From positions 186,001 through 250,000 of the forward strand of contig NZ_JARZAG010000001.1 of NCBI RefSeq assembly GCF_029892155.1: DNA of 64,000 nucleotides, given 5' to 3'. The translations under genes were made by a program, and so were the position numbers. The stretch comes from Kitasatospora sp. GAS204B (GTDB taxonomy: Bacteria > Actinomycetota > Actinomycetes > Streptomycetales > Streptomycetaceae). The notes beneath the pieces were generated by a model, which was given only the letters and a program-made list of their open reading frames with translations, searched no databases and was not told the DNA's origin. Position 1 is the first letter of the stretch, and each line of letters starts with the position of its first letter. Positions 8,043 through 20,344 of this stretch are shown here, in pieces.

Positions 8043-10565
8043 GTGAGTGCCACATCGGTCGGGAAGCAGTTGCCCCGACTCCTGATAGCCGCCCTGGCCT
8101 TGACGGCCGGGCTCGGGCTCGCCGCGCCCCCCAGCGAGGCGCACGCCGCACCCGCCGGCCTCGCGCCGGCCAAGGCCGCCGCCAGGACGCCGGCCGCCCG
8201 GCCCGGCCTGGCTCCGCAGCCGGCCGCCGGCGCCGTCCGATCCGCTGACGACGCGCAGCGGGTGAGCGCCAAGGACCGGCCGCCGCTGCCGTCCGACAAC
8301 GCCGCGCTGCACCGCGACGTCGGCAAGCCGGCGCACCCGATGTCCCGCGCGGCGACCGCCGCCTGTGACACCTCCGCGATCAGCGCCAACACCGGTGACG
8401 CGCTGGTCCAGGCGGTCGAGGCGGCCGGCTCCGACTGCGTCAACACCTTCTTCACCGTCGCCGGCTCCGCGGCCCACCAGGCCTTCCAGGAGTCGCAGCT
8501 GACGACCGTCGCCAACGCGCTGGCCGCCGCCTCGCCGAGCTACCCGGGCGACGACAGCACCCACGTACTGGAGTTGGTGCTGTACCTGCGGGCCGGCTAC
8601 TACGTCCAGTGGAACGACGCGGCGGACGTCGGCACGTACGGCAGCGGGCTGCAGAGCGCGATCCAGGCCGCACTGGACGCCTTCTACGCCTCGCCGCACA
8701 GCCAGGACGTCACCGACGCCAATGGCGCGGTGCTCTCCGAGGCGGTCACGCTGATCGACAGCGCCGGCCAGAACGCCCGCTATCTGCCGGTCGAGCAGCG
8801 GCTGTTGACCGGCTACAACAGCACGTACAACAGCTCCGCCGGCATGCTGGCGGCCGTCAACAACGTCTACACGGTGCTCTTCCGCGGCCACCAGAACGCG
8901 GACTTCGTCGCCGCCACCGAGGCCGACCCGAGCATCCTGACCACCCTGGACACCTTCGCGACCGGCAACCTGGCGCTGCTCGGCGGTGCCCAGAGCTACC
9001 TGGACTCCAACGCCGGCACCGAGTTGGCGCGCTTCCTGCAGGACGCCACGCTGGCTCCGACGGTGCGCCCGCTGCTCAAGGGCCTGCTGGCCGACTCGGC
9101 GATGACCGGCCCGACCGCCCCGCTCTGGGTCGGCGTGGCCGCTCAGGCGGACCAGTACGACCAGAGCAACTGCGCCGACTACAACACCTGTGACCTGGCC
9201 GCCAAGTTGCAGGCCGCCGTCCTGACGATCAACTACACCTGTGATGCGAACCTGCGGATCGTCGCGCAGGACCTGACCGCCGACGAGCTGAACGCCACCT
9301 GCAACAGCCTGATCGGGGAGACCGCGTTCTTCCACAACCTGATCAAGGACCCGGGTCCGGTGGCGGACGACGGCAACACCACCCTGGAGGTGGACGTCTT
9401 CCACTCCACCGCCGACTACCAGACCTACGCCGGCGAGATCTTCGGCGTCAGCACCGACAACGGCGGCGAGTACATCGAGGGCGAGCCGAACCAGGCAGGC
9501 AACCAGCCGCGGTTCGTCGCCTACGAGGCGGACTGGCTGCGCCCGACCTTCCAGATCTGGAACCTGAACCACGAGTTCACCCACTACCTGGACGGCCGCT
9601 TCGACACCTACGGCGACTTCACCGCCGCCACCTCCACCGCCGACACCATCTGGTGGATCGAGGGCCTGGCCGAGTACGACTCCTACACCTACCGCGGACT
9701 GGTCGACACCGACGCGGTGGCCGACGCAGCCAAGGGCAGCTACCCGCTGAGCACCGTCTTCGCCAACACCTACAGCAGCGGCGAGGACCGGGTCTATCCC
9801 TGGGGCTACCTGTCGGTCCGCTACATGCTCGAGCGGCACCGCTCCGACGTCGACGCGCTGCTCGGGTTCTACCGGTCCGGTGACTACCAGGGCGCGTTGA
9901 ACCTGCTCACCTCGATCGGCACCGGCTACGACGCCGACTGGTCCAGCTGGCTGGCCGCCTGCGCCGCCGGCGCCTGCAACACCGTCCCGCAGCCGCCGAC
10001 CGCCGCGTTCACCGCCCAGGCGTCCGGCCTGGCGGCGACCTTCGCCGACAGCTCCACCGCTCCCGACGGCACGATCACCGCCCGCACCTGGGACTTCGGC
10101 GACGGCACCGGCTCCACCGACGCCAACCCGACGAAGACCTACACCACCCCGGGCGTCTACACCGTGCACCTCACCGTGCTGGACAGCCAGGGCGCCTCCG
10201 CCGCCACCACCAGCACCGTCACGGTCAGCGCCGCCGCCCCCGAGTGCACCGGCGCCGACGCCCGCGAGCTGGGCCAGAACTGCACCCGCTCGGGCCTGGC
10301 GGCCGACGCCGGCAACTCCAGCTACCTCTACCTCGACATCCCCGCCGGGACCCCCAGCCTGACCATCACCACCACCCCCGGCAGCGGATCCGCCGACCTC
10401 TACTACTCCGGCACCGGCTGGGCCACCGCCGCCGGCAACAGCGCCTCGGCCACCGGCCCCGGCGCGCACACCCTGACCATCGCCAATCCGCCGGCCGGTG
10501 CGAACTACATCAGCCTGCAGGCGATCAGCGGCTTCACCGGTGCGACGGTGACGACGAGTTACTGA
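8043..10565 (+). CDS. Secreted M9 family collagenase with PKD and PPC domains
   Basis: An 840-residue zinc peptidase. The N-terminus is a Sec signal peptide (LPRLLIAALALTAGLGLAAP, cleavage probably after SEAHA). The gluzincin motif HEFTH is at residues 510-514 (9570-9584) and the third zinc ligand is the Glu of GLAEY near residue 544, so the catalytic site is intact. A PKD domain (PPTAAF to TVTVS, with the WDFGDG signature) spans about 649-728 and a C-terminal PPC/collagen-binding-like domain about 755-840. This is the usual M9 architecture for breaking down native collagen outside the cell. GTG 8043 follows GGGAGA and fits the signal peptide. The gene stands alone and ends at a strong hairpin. 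Confidence 0.92.
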   Translation: MSATSVGKQLPRLLIAALALTAGLGLAAPPSEAHAAPAGLAPAKAAARTPAARPGLAPQPAAGAVRSADDAQRVSAKDRPPLPSDNAALHRDVGKPAHPMSRAATAACDTSAISANTGDALVQAVEAAGSDCVNTFFTVAGSAAHQAFQESQLTTVANALAAASPSYPGDDSTHVLELVLYLRAGYYVQWNDAADVGTYGSGLQSAIQAALDAFYASPHSQDVTDANGAVLSEAVTLIDSAGQNARYLPVEQRLLTGYNSTYNSSAGMLAAVNNVYTVLFRGHQNADFVAATEADPSILTTLDTFATGNLALLGGAQSYLDSNAGTELARFLQDATLAPTVRPLLKGLLADSAMTGPTAPLWVGVAAQADQYDQSNCADYNTCDLAAKLQAAVLTINYTCDANLRIVAQDLTADELNATCNSLIGETAFFHNLIKDPGPVADDGNTTLEVDVFHSTADYQTYAGEIFGVSTDNGGEYIEGEPNQAGNQPRFVAYEADWLRPTFQIWNLNHEFTHYLDGRFDTYGDFTAATSTADTIWWIEGLAEYDSYTYRGLVDTDAVADAAKGSYPLSTVFANTYSSGEDRVYPWGYLSVRYMLERHRSDVDALLGFYRSGDYQGALNLLTSIGTGYDADWSSWLAACAAGACNTVPQPPTAAFTAQASGLAATFADSSTAPDGTITARTWDFGDGTGSTDANPTKTYTTPGVYTVHLTVLDSQGASAATTSTVTVSAAAPECTGADARELGQNCTRSGLAADAGNSSYLYLDIPAGTPSLTITTTPGSGSADLYYSGTGWATAAGNSASATGPGAHTLTIANPPAGANYISLQAISGFTGATVTTSY

Positions 10566-10593
10566 CCGATCTGACGCAGTGTCAACACCATGA

Positions 10594-10637
10594 GCGCGCC
10601 GCGCCCCCGGGACCCGAGGTCCGGGGGCGCGGCGCGC
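10594..10637. terminator. Bidirectional hairpin terminator
   Basis: A perfect 17-bp stem (10594-10610 with 10621-10637) with a 10-nt loop lies between the converging collagenase and membrane-protein genes. There is no U tract, as is common in high-GC actinobacteria. Confidence 0.85.
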
Positions 10638-10649
10638 CACGGTGGCGCG

Positions 10650-11168
10650 TCAGACCACCGCGCCGCCGTGCGGGTCGTGCGGCTCGTCGGGATCGCGGTC
10701 CTTCATCCGGACGACGAGCGTGGTGAAGCCGCCGAGGAAGGCGGTCAGGCCGACCCAGGCGGGCCAGCCGGAGACCTGGCGCCAGACCAGGGCGTCGAAG
10801 AGGAGCAGCGCCGGACCACCGAGGACGGCGATCCAGGCGAACCTGCTGGTGGTGTCGCCGGTCGGCAGCGGCGGGGGCTCGGGCGGCACGAAGTGGCCCT
10901 CGTCGGGGTCCTCGGCGGCCTCCCAGTCGCGCGGGCCCGGGGACTGGACGGTGGAGGGCGCGGGGGGCGGCGGGTTCTTCGCGCGCAGGTTCTCGATCTC
11001 GGGCCAGTCCGGACGGTTCAGGTCCACCGGGTCGTCGAACTGCGCGACCAGGGCGGCGAAGATCGCGTCCTGCTCGGCCTGGCTGCCGGGCGCGGGCGTG
11101 GGGCGCTGCTCGCTCTCCTGGGGGCGGTCCTCGTCGTCGCCCGCCGTGTTGTTCTCGTGCTCGTGCAC
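10650..11168 (-). CDS. Two-helix membrane protein of unknown function
   Basis: A 172-residue protein with a long acidic, proline-rich N-terminal half (about 110 residues, cytoplasmic and probably disordered) and two hydrophobic helices near the C-terminus (FAWIAVLGGPALLLFDALVW and AWVGLTAFLGGFTTLVVRM), ending in a His/Asp-rich tail. GTG 11168 has GAAGGG upstream. It lies 26 nt downstream of the esterase gene on the same strand and is probably co-transcribed. I recognise it only as a conserved actinobacterial membrane protein; no function can be given. Confidence 0.75.
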   Translation of the reverse strand: MHEHENNTAGDDEDRPQESEQRPTPAPGSQAEQDAIFAALVAQFDDPVDLNRPDWPEIENLRAKNPPPPAPSTVQSPGPRDWEAAEDPDEGHFVPPEPPPLPTGDTTSRFAWIAVLGGPALLLFDALVWRQVSGWPAWVGLTAFLGGFTTLVVRMKDRDPDEPHDPHGGAVV

Positions 11169-11194
11169 TGCCGGCCCTTCGGTCCTGGTGGCCC

Positions 11195-11977
11195 TCAGCC
11201 CCGCTGGTCGGTGGCGTCGGTGCCCTGCGTGACCCCGGACAGCCGACGGACGAACCCGAGGGACTCCTCGAAGATCAGTTCGGCGTCGTGGTCCAGGGTC
11301 GCGACGTGGTAGCTGCGCTCGCACAGCCGCTCCGTCACATCGACCGAGGATATCCGGGCGCGGACCAAGGCGGAGTTCGCCGGGGAGACCACGTGGTCCT
11401 GCGGGCTGCGCAGCAGCAGCACCGGCTGCCCGACCCGCGGCAGGTCCTGCTGCACGGTGCGCCAGAGCTGGGCCAGTGACCAGGCGGCGTCCAGCGGAAC
11501 GCGGTCGTAGCCGAGCTCGGTGGCGCCGGGCCGGGCGATGTCGCCGGCGATGCCCGGCAGGCTGGGCAGCAGGTGACGGACCACCGGGAGCAGCGCGGTG
11601 GCCGGATTGTCCGAGCGCACCGAGGGGTTGACCAGGACCAGCCCGGCCACCAGCGCCGGGTGCTCGGCCGCCAGCCGCAGCGCCAGCGAGCAGCCCATCG
11701 AGAGGCCGAAGACGAAGACCTGCTCGCACTGCTCGGCGAGCAGCAGCAGTTCGCGGGCCACCTCGGCGTACCAGTCCTGCCAGCGGGTCACCTGGAGGTC
11801 CTGCCAGCGGGTGCCGTGGCCGGGCAGCAGCGGCAGTGCCACGGTCAGGCCCGCCTCGGCCAGGTGCTCGGCCCAGGGGCGCAGCGACTGCGGGGAGCCG
11901 GTGAAGCCGTGGCAGAGAAGCACGCCGATCGGGCCGCCGCGGTAGTGGTAGGGCTCGGCACCGGGCAGCAGCGGCAT
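11195..11977 (-). CDS. Alpha/beta hydrolase, carboxylesterase family
   Basis: A 260-residue monoacylglycerol lipase/Est30-like serine hydrolase. LLCHGFTGSPQSLRPWAE carries the oxyanion-hole HG motif, GLSMGCS is the nucleophile elbow, and SPQDHVV and SYHVATLDHD supply the catalytic Asp and His. Such enzymes cleave short to medium acyl esters or monoglycerides in the cytoplasm. ATG 11977 is chosen because GAAGGAG lies at the right distance and the protein then begins MPLLPGAEP as I expect for the streptomycete ortholog. The divergent neighbour is PlsC, so a link to glycerolipid turnover is plausible. Confidence 0.9.
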   Translation of the reverse strand: MPLLPGAEPYHYRGGPIGVLLCHGFTGSPQSLRPWAEHLAEAGLTVALPLLPGHGTRWQDLQVTRWQDWYAEVARELLLLAEQCEQVFVFGLSMGCSLALRLAAEHPALVAGLVLVNPSVRSDNPATALLPVVRHLLPSLPGIAGDIARPGATELGYDRVPLDAAWSLAQLWRTVQQDLPRVGQPVLLLRSPQDHVVSPANSALVRARISSVDVTERLCERSYHVATLDHDAELIFEESLGFVRRLSGVTQGTDATDQRG

Positions 11978-12114
11978 CCGGGGAAGCTCCTTCGGGAATC
12001 CTGCGGTGAAGGTGAGGGGCCGCGGCCATCGTTGCACGGGGTCGGCGGGGCGTACAGACCTTCACGGTCGCGCGGCGGCGCCGCACTGGTGCGTCGAGGG
12101 GGTCGCGGGGGCAT

Positions 12115-12120
12115 TAGGAT
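12115..12120 (+). promoter_or_regulatory. -10 element of the plsC-like gene
   Basis: TAGGAT, a good actinobacterial -10 hexamer, lies 30 bases before the TTG start. The -35 is not obvious. Confidence 0.45.
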
Positions 12121-12149
12121 CGACCGGTCTGCAATACAGGAGGTCCGGG

Positions 12150-12986
12150 TTGTTCTACCGACTGATGAAGATGATCGTCGCGCCGATGCTGCGGATCTTC
12201 TTCCGGCCGTGGATGGAAGGTGCGGAGAACATCCCGGACGAGGGCCCGGCGATCATCGCCAGCAACCACCTCTCGTTCTCGGACTCCTTCTTCCTGCCCG
12301 CGTTGATGAAGCGTCGGGTGACCTTCATCGCGAAGGCGGAGTACTTCAACACGCCGGGCCTCAAGGGCAAGCTGACGGCCGCCTTCTTCAAGGGCGTCGG
12401 CCAGCTCCCGGTGGACCGCTCCGGAGTGCGCGGGGCCGGTGAGGCGGCGATCCGCAGCGCGGTCGCGGTGATCGACCGCGGCGAGCTGTTCGGCGTCTAC
12501 CCCGAGGGCACCCGCTCGCCCGACGGCAAGCTGTACCGCGGCAAGGTCGGCGGCCTGGCCAGGGTCGCGCTGCAGACCGGCGCGCCGGTGATCCCGGTGG
12601 CGATGATCGACACCGAGAAGGTGCAGCCGCCCGGCCAGGTGGTCCCCAACTTCGGCATCCGCCCCGGCATCCGGATCGGCCGCCCGCTGGACTTCTCCCG
12701 CTACCAGGGCATGGAGAACGACCGCTTCATCCTGCGCTCGGTCACCGACGAGGTGATGTACGAGATCATGCGGCTCTCCGGCCAGGAGTACGTGGACATC
12801 TACGCGACCGCCGCCAAGCGGCAGATCGCGGACGAGAAGAAGCGTGCGGACGCCGAGCGCCGGGCCGAGCAGCGCGCGGAGCGGGCGGCGGAGAAGGCGG
12901 CCGAGAAGGAGCGCCAGGAGCTGGAGAAGCTGGAGCAGGAGAAGCAGGAACTGGAGCAGGGCAAGCAGGAGTCGGGCGACTCCTAG
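12150..12986 (+). CDS. 1-acyl-sn-glycerol-3-phosphate acyltransferase (PlsC family)
   Basis: A 278-residue acyltransferase that adds the second acyl chain in phosphatidic acid synthesis. The catalytic block SNHLSFSDSFF (NHx4D) and the phosphate-binding block YPEGTRSPDGKLYRGKVG are intact, and VIPVAMIDTEKVQPPG is the fourth family block. A C-terminal tail from about residue 228 is a charged Lys/Glu/Arg coiled coil (repeated EK, EQ pairs) that is not part of the enzyme fold. TTG 12150 is preceded by a perfect AGGAGG six bases upstream. A Mycobacterium homolog (Rv2182c) lies in the same neighbourhood. Confidence 0.92.
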   Translation: MFYRLMKMIVAPMLRIFFRPWMEGAENIPDEGPAIIASNHLSFSDSFFLPALMKRRVTFIAKAEYFNTPGLKGKLTAAFFKGVGQLPVDRSGVRGAGEAAIRSAVAVIDRGELFGVYPEGTRSPDGKLYRGKVGGLARVALQTGAPVIPVAMIDTEKVQPPGQVVPNFGIRPGIRIGRPLDFSRYQGMENDRFILRSVTDEVMYEIMRLSGQEYVDIYATAAKRQIADEKKRADAERRAEQRAERAAEKAAEKERQELEKLEQEKQELEQGKQESGDS

Positions 12987-13024
12987 GGTCTGTTCGTTCG
13001 GCGCGAACCGGGGGAGCGGGCGCG

Positions 13025-14182
13025 GTGGCAGTACCGGGGGGTGGCCCGAGCGCGGCGGTGGCGGCCGGCGGGATGTCGGTGGAGCTGCCGCTCTGGCGGG
13101 GGATCAGCGGATACCGGCTGCTCGCGCTGGGCTACGCGCTGTTCCGGTTCTCGCTGGTCTTCGCGCACGTGCGGCATCCGGTGGCCGGCTGGATCTACCT
13201 GGGCGCCCTGGTGCTCTGGACGTTGGCCACCTCGCGCGCCTTCGGCAACCCGGCCCGCTGCTCCTGGCCGATGCTGGGTTTCGACCTCGCCATCGCGGTG
13301 AGCGGCATCGTGCTCAGTGGATATGTCGACACCCCGCAGCAGACCGCGGCCGGCGCGCTGACCCTGCCGACCATCTGGGCGGCCGCCACGGTGCTCGGCT
13401 TCGGCGGCCGGGGCGGCTGGCGGCTGGCCGCGGCGGCGGCGCTGGTGATCGGCGCCGCGAACGTCCTCGGGCACGGCGGGCCGACCCTGGACAACATCCA
13501 CAACACCGTGCTGCTGCTGATGGTCGGCTGCCCGGTCGGCCAGGTGATGGAGCTGGCCAGGGCGAGCGAGGCCACGCTGGGCGAGGCGTTGCGGGTGGAT
13601 GCGGCCACCCGCGAGCGGGAGCGGCTCTCCCGCGACATCCACGACGGGGTGCTCCAGGTGCTGGCGCTGGTGCAGCGGCGGGCCGGCGCGGTCGACGAGC
13701 GGCTCGGGCAGCTCGCCGGGGAGCAGGAACGGGCGCTGCGGACGCTGATGACCAGCGGCCGGCTCCCGGCGCAGACCCGCGGCGAGGGCCGCGACCTGCG
13801 CGAGCTGCTCAGCGGCTACGCCGACGAGCGGATCACCGTCGCGGCCCCCGGCACCCCGGTGCTGCTGCCCGGCCAGGTGGCCGAGCAACTCGCGGCCGCC
13901 GTGGGCGCGGCCGTGGACAACGTGCGGCGGCACGCCGGGCCGGACGCCCGCGCCTGGATCCTGCTGGAGGACGAGCCCGCGGCGGTGACCGTCTCGATCC
14001 GCGACGACGGCCCGGGGTTCCCCGCCGGACGGCTGGCCGAGGCTCGGCAGGACGGGCGGCTCGGCGTCGCCCAGTCGATCGAGGGCCGGCTGAGCGACCT
14101 GGGCGGCACGGCGGAGTTCAGTTCGGCGCCAGGCGAAGGCGTCGAGATCGAGTTGCGGGTACCCAGGGAAGGCGAGGGCTGA
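13025..14182 (+). CDS. macS: Membrane sensor histidine kinase, MacS-like
   Basis: A 385-residue histidine kinase with an N-terminal set of about five membrane helices (roughly residues 25-175, DUF5931-type sensor) and no large outside domain. The phosphoacceptor block is RERERLSRDIHDGVLQVL (His near residue 207, HisKA_3 type), and the ATP-binding domain shows VDNVRRHAG (N box) and IRDDGPGFP (G1 box). In S. coelicolor MacS/MacR (SCO2121/SCO2120) control morphogenesis and actinorhodin; this gene pair has the same composition and neighbours. GTG 13025 follows GGGGGAG. The stop overlaps the macR start by one base. Confidence 0.88.
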   Translation: MAVPGGGPSAAVAAGGMSVELPLWRGISGYRLLALGYALFRFSLVFAHVRHPVAGWIYLGALVLWTLATSRAFGNPARCSWPMLGFDLAIAVSGIVLSGYVDTPQQTAAGALTLPTIWAAATVLGFGGRGGWRLAAAAALVIGAANVLGHGGPTLDNIHNTVLLLMVGCPVGQVMELARASEATLGEALRVDAATRERERLSRDIHDGVLQVLALVQRRAGAVDERLGQLAGEQERALRTLMTSGRLPAQTRGEGRDLRELLSGYADERITVAAPGTPVLLPGQVAEQLAAAVGAAVDNVRRHAGPDARAWILLEDEPAAVTVSIRDDGPGFPAGRLAEARQDGRLGVAQSIEGRLSDLGGTAEFSSAPGEGVEIELRVPREGEG

Positions 14183-14880
14183 TGGCGGGCCAGCAGGTGT
14201 TCGGTGGGCGGCTGCGGGTGATGGTGGTGGACGACCATCCGATGTGGCGGGAGGCGGTGGCCAGGGACCTGGCCGACGCGGGCTTCGAGGTGGTGGCCAC
14301 CGCCGGGGACGGTGCGCAGGCGGTCCGCCGGGCGGCCGCGAGCCGGCCGCAGGTGCTGCTGCTCGACCTGCACCTGCCGCTGCTGCCCGGTGCCGAGGTC
14401 TGCCGCCAGGTGCTGGCCGCCGATCCGGGCCTGCGGGTCCTGGTGCTCTCCGCGAGCGGGGAGCACGCGGACGTGCTGGCGGCGGTGAAGGCCGGGGCGA
14501 GCGGGTACCTGGTGAAGTCGGCCGGGCGCGAGGAACTGCTGGACGCGGTGCGGCGCACGGCCGCCGGGGACGCGGTCTTCACCCCGGGACTGGCCGGCCT
14601 GGTGCTCGGCGAGTTCCGGCGGCTGGCCGCCGAGCCCGTCGACGAGGCGCGATCGGGCTCGGCGGGGGCGCCGGTGCCGCGGCTGACGGCACGGGAGACC
14701 GAGGTGCTGCGCATGGTGGCGAAGGGGTTGTCGTACCGTCAGATCGCCGAGCGGCTGGTGCTCTCGCATCGCACGGTGCAGAACCACGTGCAGAACACCC
14801 TCGGGAAGCTCCAACTGCACAACCGGGTCGAGCTGGTGCGCTACGCCATCGAGCGGGGGCTGGACGACGACCCGAGCTGA
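14182..14880 (+). CDS. macR: LuxR/NarL-family response regulator, MacR-like
   Basis: A 232-residue response regulator. The receiver domain has VMVVDDHPMW (acidic pocket), LLLDLHLPLLPG (phosphoacceptor Asp near residue 63), LVLSASG and the switch Lys in GYLVKSAG. A Gly/Ala/Glu linker leads to a LuxR-type helix-turn-helix (LTARETEVLRMVAKGLSYRQ then RTVQNHVQNTLGKL) for DNA binding. It is translationally coupled to macS (TGATG) and must be its cognate regulator. Expected targets, from S. coelicolor, include genes for membrane proteins of aerial growth; none is evident here. Confidence 0.88.
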   Translation: MAGQQVFGGRLRVMVVDDHPMWREAVARDLADAGFEVVATAGDGAQAVRRAAASRPQVLLLDLHLPLLPGAEVCRQVLAADPGLRVLVLSASGEHADVLAAVKAGASGYLVKSAGREELLDAVRRTAAGDAVFTPGLAGLVLGEFRRLAAEPVDEARSGSAGAPVPRLTARETEVLRMVAKGLSYRQIAERLVLSHRTVQNHVQNTLGKLQLHNRVELVRYAIERGLDDDPS

Positions 14881-14897
14881 CCCGGTCCGATGGTCGG

Positions 14898-15554
14898 TCA
14901 GCCGGCCACCTGGAAGGCGTAGTTGAAGTCGGTGTGCCCGTGGTGCCGCATCATGCTCAGCCAGAACGGCATCAGCATCTCCAGACCCCGCGCGGCCTGG
15001 ATGCCGCCCAGGTCCACGATGTCGGCGGCCGGCCAGCCGAAGGACTCCAGCAGCGCGGTGACCTCCCGCTTGGCACCCGCGTCCTCGCCCGCGACGAAGA
15101 GCTGGTGCCGGCCGGGGACCCGGGTGGGGTCGACCATCACCGGGGCGGAGAGCGTGTTGAGCGCCTTGACCACCCGGGTGTCGGGGAAGGCGCGCTGGAT
15201 CCGCTCGCCCATGCTGTCGTCGTTCACCGGGTCGAGGGTGACGGTGCCGTCGGCGGCGAACACCAGCGGGTTGCAGACGTCCACCAGGACCTTGCCGGCC
15301 AGCGCCTTGGCACCGGCCGCCTCCAGCGCGGCGAGCGCGACCGCGCCCAGGGTGGCGTTGATCACCAGCTCGCCGAACTCGGCGGTGTCCGCGAAGGTCC
15401 CGTTGTGCCCGTGCGGTCCGGCCGCTTCGGCCCAGGCGGTGCCGGTGGGGTTGGCCTCGCTGCGGGAGCCGAGGGTGACTTCGTGCCCGAGGGTCAGCAG
15501 TTTGTCGGCCAGGGTCTGACCCACTGAGCCGCTGCCGAGGATTCCGATTCGCAT
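14898..15554 (-). CDS. F420-dependent NADP reductase-type oxidoreductase
   Basis: A 218-residue Rossmann protein. MRIGILGSGSVGQTLADKL is the NADP-binding P-loop strand, TLGSRSE supplies the residues that contact the 2'-phosphate, and VKALNTLSAPVM is typical of the F420H2:NADP+ oxidoreductase (Npd/Fno) family. The enzyme would pass hydride between NADPH and coenzyme F420, or a related flavin-like partner. ATG 15554 gives the canonical N-terminus; ATG 15563 would add three residues. It converges with macR and follows the anthranilate synthase gene on the same strand. Confidence 0.82.
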   Translation of the reverse strand: MRIGILGSGSVGQTLADKLLTLGHEVTLGSRSEANPTGTAWAEAAGPHGHNGTFADTAEFGELVINATLGAVALAALEAAGAKALAGKVLVDVCNPLVFAADGTVTLDPVNDDSMGERIQRAFPDTRVVKALNTLSAPVMVDPTRVPGRHQLFVAGEDAGAKREVTALLESFGWPAADIVDLGGIQAARGLEMLMPFWLSMMRHHGHTDFNYAFQVAG

Positions 15555-15663
15555 GGCGGCCATTGTGCTGCGCGCCACCGCGGCGCCGGCGCCGGCACAA
15601 CGAGTGGCTGTGGCAGGACTGCACGTAGTAGGTGCGGACCTGGCACAGCCGCCTCGCCCGTGC

Positions 15664-19241
<3,578 letters not shown>

Positions 19242-19264
19242 CCTGCCCCGCCGGCACTGTGACG

Positions 19265-19300
19265 AAGGCCCTGTCCCCCTCGTGGGGGCAGGGCCTTTTT
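19265..19300 (+). terminator. Intrinsic terminator of aroH
   Basis: AAGGCCCTG (19265-19273) pairs with CAGGGCCTT (19289-19297), with further inner pairs, followed by a T run to 19300. One of the few canonical terminators in the window. Confidence 0.9.
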
Positions 19301-19318
19301 CGCGCCCGGAAGGCCGGG

Positions 19319-19337
19319 TAAGGTAAGGCTTAGCTCA
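19319..19337 (+). promoter_or_regulatory. Candidate DmdR/IdeR iron box before bfd
   Basis: The 19-mer starting TAAGGTAAGGCTTAG matches 14 of 19 positions of the actinobacterial iron box TTAGGTTAGGCTAACCTAA. It lies 30 bases before the bfd start, where a bound iron repressor would block transcription. Confidence 0.6.
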
Positions 19338-19367
19338 AAGGCGCCGAGACCCCCGGGAGAGGCCGCG

Positions 19368-19643
19368 ATGTACGTGTGCATGTGCCATGCGGTCACCGAG
19401 GACCAGGTGAAGCGGGCCATCGACAGCGGTGCCAACTCCCCGCGTCAGATAGCCAAGGGCTGCAAGGCCGGTACCGACTGCGGCTCCTGCGTGCGGCGGA
19501 TCCAGACGCTGCTCGGCGAGCACGGCGGTCGGCCGTGCCCGACAGCCCGGCTGGCCGCGAAGCTGGGGCTGGCCGATCCCGAGGCCGAGCTGCCGGCCAA
19601 CCTGCCGGCCAACCGGCCGATCGAGCTGCGCCGCAGCGCCTGA
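19368..19643 (+). CDS. bfd: Bacterioferritin-associated ferredoxin, (2Fe-2S)-binding
   Basis: A 91-residue Bfd-like protein. Four cysteines that hold a 2Fe-2S cluster are visible: CMC near the N-terminus and the pair in GTDCGSCVRRI. The rest of the domain (AVTEDQVKRAIDSGANSPRQ) is the typical helical part; the tail is Pro/Asn rich. Bfd passes electrons to bacterioferritin to release stored iron as Fe(II). ATG 19368 follows GGGAGAGG. It converges with the bacterioferritin gene, 22 bp away, and carries an iron box, as expected for induction under iron limitation. Confidence 0.92.
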   Translation: MYVCMCHAVTEDQVKRAIDSGANSPRQIAKGCKAGTDCGSCVRRIQTLLGEHGGRPCPTARLAAKLGLADPEAELPANLPANRPIELRRSA

Positions 19644-19665
19644 TCGTCCGGAGTCCCTGAACGCC

Positions 19666-20145
19666 CTAGCTCTCCGGCTGTTCGATCAACTGGGCGATGT
19701 AGAGCGCGTCGCCGAGCTTCTCCAGCAGTTCGAGCTGGGTGTCCAGGTAGTCGATGTGGTGTTCCTCGTCGGCCAGGATGTCCTCGAAGATGTTGGCCGA
19801 GGTGACGTCGTTCTTGGCCCGCATCACCACGATGCCCCGCCGCAGCCGGTCGATCGCCTCGACCTCCACCTGCCGGTCGGCCTCGAACATCTCCTTGACC
19901 GTCTGGCCGATCCGGACGTGGAAGAGCCGCTGGTAGTTGGGCAGGCCGTCCAGGAAGAGGATCCGGTCGGTGAGGATCTCGGCGTGCTTCATCTCGTCGA
20001 AGGACTCGTGCCGGGTGTATTTGGCGAGCTTCGTCCAGCCGAAGTTCTCCTGCATCTTGGCGTGCAGGAAGTACTGGTTGATCGCCGTGAGCTCGGCGGT
20101 GAGCTGCTCGTTGAGGAACTCGATGACCTCGGGGTCGCCCTTCAT
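19666..20145 (-). CDS. bfr: Bacterioferritin
   Basis: A 159-residue bacterioferritin subunit, the building block of a 24-mer iron storage shell. Ferroxidase residues are in the first helix (NEQLTAELTAINQYF), in RHESFDEMKHAE (Glu, His and the heme-binding Met) and in DILADEEHHIDYLD. All four helices and the C-terminal fifth helix (LGDALYIAQL) are present. ATG 20145 follows GGAAGG. Paired with convergent bfd; store and release functions are thus encoded side by side. Confidence 0.96.
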   Translation of the reverse strand: MKGDPEVIEFLNEQLTAELTAINQYFLHAKMQENFGWTKLAKYTRHESFDEMKHAEILTDRILFLDGLPNYQRLFHVRIGQTVKEMFEADRQVEVEAIDRLRRGIVVMRAKNDVTSANIFEDILADEEHHIDYLDTQLELLEKLGDALYIAQLIEQPES

Positions 20146-20344
20146 GGCGGTGCCTTCCTGCCTCGCTCGGGAAACGGCTGGACGCATCCTGGCATCGCTA
20201 TGGGTGGTATTTCCAGTAAGTTCACGCTCACTCGGAAATGTGTCGGATTAGCCGTTTTCCGGTGGATTGCCCCAGTTGATGGGGCGTGCGACCGCCGTGA
20301 GGGGCGTGAAGCTTCCGCCGTCCGCCGTCTGTCACCATGGAGCC

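Noticed and set aside
7989..10640. 883-codon open frame on the minus strand opposite the collagenase gene
   Set aside because: It is a shadow of strong third-position GC bias; the product is a low-complexity Gly/Val/Arg/Ala string without family motifs, while the plus strand encodes a full M9 enzyme with signal peptide.
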